29,741 nt of DNA from contig NZ_JAKEDR010000017.1 of the NCBI RefSeq assembly GCF_023653455.1, positions 1 through 29,741 on the forward strand, given 5' to 3'. Position 1 is the first letter of the stretch; each line of letters starts with the position of its first letter. Source of the stretch: Paraclostridium ghonii. GTDB taxonomy: Bacteria; Bacillota; Clostridia; Peptostreptococcales; Peptostreptococcaceae. Position numbers and translations under genes: made by a program. This document shows positions 26,062 through 29,741 of this stretch, piece by piece. The notes below the pieces were generated by a model. That model ran no database searches. It was not told where the DNA came from and saw nothing but the letters and a program-made list of their open reading frames with translations.

Positions 26062-26180
26062 TTATATGAAGATTTTAACATAAGACTCTGTTTAAGAAAG
26101 ATGTTACATAGTTACTTCCTGATACGAAATTAAAGTATCTATATTCATACAGGCAATTTACATATAATTATTTATGATAT

Positions 26181-26209
26181 TTGTACTTTGAAATTATATC
26201 CTATATAAT
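26181..26209 (+). promoter_or_regulatory. Sigma-A-type promoter of the nitroreductase gene
   Basis: TTGTAC and TATAAT are separated by 17 bp, 76 bp before the start codon at 26285. Confidence 0.6.
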
Positions 26210-26284
26210 AAAGCAAATTAACAATTGTAAATTTATATAACGGATAAAAGTCATAAATAGGAATAAAATTGTAGGAGGGCTAGT

Positions 26285-26851
26285 ATGGATACAATAAAAG
26301 CTATAGAAGAAAGAAGAAGTATAAGGAAGTTTCAAAATAAAATAGTACCAAAAGAAACAATAGAAAGATTACTAGAATTAGCAACTAAATCACCTTCAGG
26401 CAAAAATCGTCAACCATGGAGATTTGCCGTTCTTCAAAATAGGAAGAAAGATGAGTTGGTATGTATTATGAAAAATGTATCAAATCTATATAAGAAGCAA
26501 AACAAGTCCATTGGAAGTCTAGATTTAAGTACCAATTCAATTGATGAAGCATCCGCAGTAGTTTTAGTATTTAATGCATTTTCTAATATTGAAGAAGACT
26601 ATAATCACAATAGATTACTTACAGATATTCAATCAATAGGTGCTGCTGTACAAAACATGATTTTAGGCGCACAGAATTTTGGGTTAGGTACTCTTTGGAT
26701 TTGCGATATTTTTTATTGTAGTAGCGAAATATGTTCTTGGTTAAATCGTAAAGATGAACTTGTAGCAGCAGTAGCTATAGGGTATCCAAATCAATTCCCA
26801 TATCCACGACCACGAAAGTTACTACAAGAAGTTACAGAATGGATAGATTAA
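26285..26851 (+). CDS. Nitroreductase-family FMN oxidoreductase
   Basis: A 188-residue flavoenzyme of normal family length, expected to be a dimer that reduces nitro compounds, quinones or flavins with NAD(P)H. It begins IKAIEERRSIRKF with the Arg residues that hold FMN, then SPSGKNRQPWRFAVL, the dimer-contact helix SIGAAVQNMILGAQ and GLGTLWICD. The C-terminus carries a PRPRK FMN-phosphate contact. SD TAGGAGGG at 6-7 nt; single-gene transcript from the promoter at 26181. In anaerobes such genes can affect nitroimidazole response; that is inference. Confidence 0.9.
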   Translation: MDTIKAIEERRSIRKFQNKIVPKETIERLLELATKSPSGKNRQPWRFAVLQNRKKDELVCIMKNVSNLYKKQNKSIGSLDLSTNSIDEASAVVLVFNAFSNIEEDYNHNRLLTDIQSIGAAVQNMILGAQNFGLGTLWICDIFYCSSEICSWLNRKDELVAAVAIGYPNQFPYPRPRKLLQEVTEWID

Positions 26852-27112
26852 GGTTTTTATAATTAAATCAAAACTGTAAAAGTGAAAGTATTTATCTTGT
26901 GTGGAGATGTGCAAAAAAATATAGTCTGACCCCGATGTATGCAGTTTCATTATTGATATATTTAGAGGGGAAAAAAATAAACTGGATAGTAAATGATTTC
27001 TGTAGAAATAAGATAAATTCTGGAAGTGTAATTATTGGAGTAGCAAGTAATGTTAAAGATGGTAAAATTGTATCACAAATGGAATATAAGGAGTTGCAAG
27101 GGGGAGGTTTAT
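26852..27112 (+). other. Intergenic stretch with an unexplained ~80-codon open frame
   Basis: A frame opening at GTG 26899 (or ATG 26935) runs to a stop at 27136-27138. It has no SD at either start, runs into the HAD gene, and matches no family I know. Residues LLIYLEGKKINWIVNDFC and SVIIGVASNVKDGK look protein-like, so it may be the remnant of a lost gene. I do not claim it is expressed. Confidence 0.25.
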
Positions 27113-27751
27113 ATGGGATATACACATGTGGTGTTTGATATTGATGGTACTTTAATAGATTCAGAGAAGGCGGTTTTAAAATCATTACAAAAAACTATAC
27201 TAGAAGAAAAAGGTATAAAAGAAAGCTTAGATGATTTAAGATTTGCTCTAGGTATACCAGGAAAGATTGCCTTATCAAAGTTTGAAATTGAAGACTTAGA
27301 AAATGTAGAAGAAAAGTGGGATAAATATTTAATGGAATATTTTGATGAGATAACTCTTTTTGATGGAATAAAAGAAGTAGTACAAGAGTTAAAACTTAAA
27401 GGTATAAATTTAGGTATTATAACATCTAAGACTAAAAAGGAGTATAAAAATGAATTTATAAGATTTGGAATAGAATCATATTTTGATGTAATTGTTTGTG
27501 CTGATGATACATTAAAACATAAGCCAAATTCAGATCCCATGTATAAGTACTTACAAGTTACAGGTGCGAATAAAGAAGAAATAATATACATAGGTGATTC
27601 GATATATGATATCGAATGTTCAAAAAATGCAGGAGTTGACTCGGCTCTAGCATTATGGGGAGCAGAAGATTCAGATAAATTTAATTCTACTTATAAGCTA
27701 AATAAACCTAAAGATATCTTAGATATTTTAAAAAAACCTAGAATAAATTAA
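27113..27751 (+). CDS. HAD-superfamily phosphatase (Gph/PpaX-like, subfamily IA)
   Basis: A 212-residue HAD hydrolase. Motif 1 is FDIDGTLIDSE (D9 nucleophile, D11 acid/base), motif 2 is IITSKT, the motif 3 lysine is in LKHKPNSDP, and motif 4 is YIGDSIYDIE. The helical cap between residues 15 and 80 is of the C1 type, so it resembles phosphoglycolate phosphatase and PpaX. The frame is open upstream, but GGGGGAGG (27100-27107) lies 5 nt before ATG 27113, which starts right at the HAD fold. It is the last gene before att-like site 4. The exact substrate cannot be told. Confidence 0.87.
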   Translation: MGYTHVVFDIDGTLIDSEKAVLKSLQKTILEEKGIKESLDDLRFALGIPGKIALSKFEIEDLENVEEKWDKYLMEYFDEITLFDGIKEVVQELKLKGINLGIITSKTKKEYKNEFIRFGIESYFDVIVCADDTLKHKPNSDPMYKYLQVTGANKEEIIYIGDSIYDIECSKNAGVDSALALWGAEDSDKFNSTYKLNKPKDILDILKKPRIN

Positions 27752-27790
27752 ATTATATTATATATCTTCTGAATATTATAGATGTTTAAC

Positions 27791-27827
27791 GAGGAACTGT
27801 ACACAAACAAGTGATACGGTTTTTTTA
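27791..27827 (+). repeat. rlmH 3'-end attachment-like site 4 (att4, degenerate) acting as terminator
   Basis: GAGGAACTGTACAC then AAACAAG matches site 2 (GAAGAACTGTATCAC, AAATAAG) with one missing base and the stop changed from TAA to CAA. The core is at 27802-27810. The dyad is good: ACTGTA-CAC against GTGATACGGT, followed by TTTTTTT, so it also terminates the HAD gene transcript. It is the weakest of the protein-coding matches but its dyad and T tract agree with site 3. Confidence 0.55.
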
Positions 27828-27830
27828 TTA

Positions 27831-27861
27831 TTGACTCTTACGTTGCGTGATAGATTAAAGT
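27831..27861 (+). promoter_or_regulatory. MerR/TipA-type promoter with 19-bp spacer and central dyad
   Basis: A -35 TTGACT (27831-27836) and a -10-like TAAAGT (27856-27861) are 19 bp apart. Between them lies the imperfect 19-bp dyad CTCTTACGTTGCGTGATAG (27835-27853), with ACG and CGT half-sites. A long spacer with a dyad is the mark of MerR-activated promoters. The TipA-type MerR protein is the second gene of this operon, so autoactivation is likely. Confidence 0.7.
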
Positions 27862-27912
27862 TATATTTGTAGTTAGGAAAAGAAATATTATATGAAATGA
27901 GGGGGAATAAAT

Positions 27913-28821
27913 ATGAAAGTTACAGCTATAAGAAGTGATATGATATATAGGAGAATAATTAATTCACCAAAAGATAAACGTAATGATATTTATAGATACG
28001 AATTAATGAAACCTTTTGAATTTAAATGGAAATGTGTTGGAATACCATTAAAATGTGAGTCTGAAGGTGGATATGATGTTATATCTACGAGTGCTATGGG
28101 TGGGGGATACAATCCTTCGGAAATTGATGAAAAAAATATATTAGAAGTAGAAAAAATTAGGGATGATGAATTTTGGAAAAATTGTGAAGAAAGTATATTA
28201 AATTCACTAAAAGGATTTGAAGCAAATGGGATAAAACTTCCTATTCAAAATTATATATTTACAATATTATTAAATGACCCTAAAAATCCTATGTCAGCTA
28301 TAAATGGGGACTATTGTGGAGATGGAGGAATACCTGGATATGTTATTGGAACAATTATACCTAATGACTTATCTTTAAAAATGCTTCCTGTTGCATTAAC
28401 TCATGAAGCTAATCATAATGTAAGATGGCAGTTTATGCAGTGGGGTGCTGATGTAACTTTAGCAGATATGATAGTAAGTGAAGGTCTTGCTGAAAATTTT
28501 GCTGCATTGATGTTTGGAGAAGATAAAATTGGTATGTGGGTTAAAAATAATAGTGTAAATATTTTAGAAAATGGAATTAAACTTCAAATAAAAGAAAATC
28601 TTTATGAAAAAGATTTTAATAAAATTACTTCATACTTATATGGAGATGAAATTGCATCAATACGTGGTATAAAATCAATTGGTATACCTTATTGTGCAGG
28701 ATACTCATGTGGATATGAACTAATCAAATACTATTTAGAGAAAACAGGTAAAAATATTTATGAAGCAACAATAACATCTACAGAAGAAATTCTAAAAGAG
28801 ACGGAGGAGTTTTGGAGTTGA
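27913..28821 (+). CDS. DUF2268-type putative zinc metallopeptidase
   Basis: A 302-residue protein with no signal peptide. A metallopeptidase motif HEANH (H164, E165, H168) is followed by E190 and E194 in SEGLAEN, which could supply the third zinc ligand; this is the layout of the DUF2268 (YjaZ-like, COG5504) predicted zinc proteases. Upstream, GDYCGDGGIPGYVIG is Gly-rich as in relatives. The C-terminus has GYSCGYELIKYYLE. SD ATGAGGGGG. Its stop overlaps the TTG start of the MerR gene by 4 bases (TTGA), so they are coupled. Its target is unknown; pairing with a drug-sensing regulator suggests a stress-induced protease. Confidence 0.75.
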   Translation: MKVTAIRSDMIYRRIINSPKDKRNDIYRYELMKPFEFKWKCVGIPLKCESEGGYDVISTSAMGGGYNPSEIDEKNILEVEKIRDDEFWKNCEESILNSLKGFEANGIKLPIQNYIFTILLNDPKNPMSAINGDYCGDGGIPGYVIGTIIPNDLSLKMLPVALTHEANHNVRWQFMQWGADVTLADMIVSEGLAENFAALMFGEDKIGMWVKNNSVNILENGIKLQIKENLYEKDFNKITSYLYGDEIASIRGIKSIGIPYCAGYSCGYELIKYYLEKTGKNIYEATITSTEEILKETEEFWS

Positions 28822-29588
28822 AGATAAGTGAAATAGCAAAGTTAACGGGAATAACTGTAAGGACATTGCACTATTATGACGAAATAGGTCTTTTAAAACC
28901 AAGTGAAATTACTGAATCTAGTTACAGGTTATATTCTGATGAATCTCTTGAAATATTACAACAAATATTATTTTTTAGAGAATTGGATTTTCCATTAAGC
29001 GAGATAAAAGAAATAATGATAAATCCTGGCTACGATAAAACAGAAGCTTTAAACAATCATAAGGACTTACTTATTAAAAAACGACAACGAATAGATGGAC
29101 TGATCAATCTTATAGATAATACTATTAAAGGAGATAATGATATGAGTTTTAAAGAGTTTGATATGAAAGAAATCGAATCAAGTAAAAAGAAATATGCTGA
29201 TGAAGTAAAAAAGCGTTGGGGAAAAACTGATGCATACAAGGAAAGCGAAAAAAAGACAAATAGTTATAATAGCAATCAATGGAACAATGTAGATGATAAG
29301 GGAAGACAGATACTATCACAATTTGGAGAAAATAGACATTGTGATCCAAGTAGTGAAATATCACAAAATTTAGTTGAAAAATGGAAAGAGTATATTACAT
29401 CTAACTTTTATAATTGCACAAATGAAATTTTAGCTTGTTTAGGGTTAATGTATGTAGAAGATGAAATTTTAGCTTGTTTAGGGTTAATGTATGTAGAAGA
29501 TGAAAGATTTAGAGAAAATATTGATAAAAATGGAGAAGGTACAGCTGAATTCATGTCAAAATCAATCGAGATTTACTGTTCAAAATAA
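28818..29588 (+). CDS. MerR-family regulator with TipAS antibiotic-recognition domain
   Basis: A 256-residue activator. The MerR HTH (residues 1-70) has ISEIAKLTGITVRTLHYYDE and IGLLKPSE, then a coiled-coil dimer helix. The C-terminal TipAS domain (about 125-256) has KRWGKTDAYKES and ends GEGTAEFMSKSIEIY, as in TipA/Mta/SkgA proteins that sense antibiotics. TTG 28818 lies 8 nt after ACGGAGGAG; TTG 28812 is too close. TipAS contains a perfect 13-residue tandem duplication (EILACLGLMYVED, residues 203-215 and 216-228) that may disturb its ligand pocket. Confidence 0.87.
   Translation: MKISEIAKLTGITVRTLHYYDEIGLLKPSEITESSYRLYSDESLEILQQILFFRELDFPLSEIKEIMINPGYDKTEALNNHKDLLIKKRQRIDGLINLIDNTIKGDNDMSFKEFDMKEIESSKKKYADEVKKRWGKTDAYKESEKKTNSYNSNQWNNVDDKGRQILSQFGENRHCDPSSEISQNLVEKWKEYITSNFYNCTNEILACLGLMYVEDEILACLGLMYVEDERFRENIDKNGEGTAEFMSKSIEIYCSK
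29424..29501 (+). repeat. Perfect 39-bp tandem duplication within the MerR gene
   Basis: Bases 29424-29462 and 29463-29501 are identical. Thirteen codons are doubled in frame, adding one extra copy of EILACLGLMYVED to the TipAS domain. The lack of any difference means it is recent, from slippage or an assembly error. Confidence 0.95.
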
Positions 29589-29647
29589 AAATAAAATTCT
29601 TTAAATAATGGATAAAGTGTTTAATTAAAGATTATTATGATTTTTCT

Positions 29648-29686
29648 AGAAAGCCATGTTACTTAATACTATATGGCTTTCTTTTA
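29648..29686 (+). terminator. Intrinsic terminator after the MerR gene
   Basis: Arms AGAAAGCCAT and ATGGCTTTCT with a 15-nt loop, followed by TTTAT. Confidence 0.8.
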
Positions 29687-29741
29687 TAGAGTAATTTAGA
29701 TAGAAAGATTAGTTGATATAAAAGAATGTATATTAATATAT

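Noticed and set aside
26110..26135. Short inverted repeat GATAC/GTATC that resembles part of the att dyad
   Set aside because: There are no YHK-stop codons beside it and the arms are only 5 bp, so it is not counted as an attachment site.
27109..27591. 160-codon open frame on the minus strand
   Set aside because: It lies opposite the HAD phosphatase gene, has no ribosome binding site, and its translation is Ser/Phe-rich as antisense frames of AT-rich genes are.

Overview
The window is very AT-rich, codes densely, has strong GGAGG-type ribosome binding sites and uses TTG starts often. Its DnaD/helicase-loader pair beside walJ and rlmH is the arrangement found near the chromosome origin of Clostridia. 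I infer a member of the Clostridia, probably Peptostreptococcaceae; the species cannot be told from this sequence alone.

Region 1 (1-9800) is a peptide/antibiotic-type ABC transporter locus. It opens with the tail of a GHKL sensor kinase, followed by a terminator, then permease A, ATPase A, permease B, permease C and ATPase C. All three permeases are homologous two-unit FtsX proteins of about 855 residues. The kinase tail and its terminator recur as a decayed 127-bp copy just before permease C, so the block grew by tandem duplication.

Region 2 (9800-14860) is core chromosome. It holds a helicase loader and a DnaD-domain protein on the minus strand, then a membrane-anchored M1 metallopeptidase and the walJ-rlmH operon on the plus strand.

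Region 3 (14833 to the right edge) looks like an accessory island built on the 3' end of rlmH, the same place SCC elements use in staphylococci. The last codons of rlmH (...YHK-stop) and a following dyad recur as direct repeats near 15827, 19779 and 27791. They divide the island into cassettes: C1, a membrane-anchored methyltransferase; C2, an XpaC-like protein, a TelA-like protein and an APH-type kinase; C3, TetR plus an MFS exporter, a small membrane protein, two flavodoxin-fold proteins with a second TetR, a truncated flavodoxin, a WYL regulator with a GyrI-like protein, a nitroreductase and a HAD phosphatase; C4, a DUF2268-type metallopeptidase coupled to a TipA-type MerR regulator, continuing beyond the window. 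No recombinase gene is visible here.

Regulation in the island can be read from the DNA. The first TetR has matching operators at its own promoter and before the MFS gene. Two abutting 22-bp palindromes precede the flavodoxin operon. A MerR-type promoter with a 19-bp spacer and central dyad drives the peptidase-MerR pair. The theme of the cargo is stress and drug response: efflux, nitro/flavin reduction, antibiotic-kinase-like and toxicant-tolerance families.
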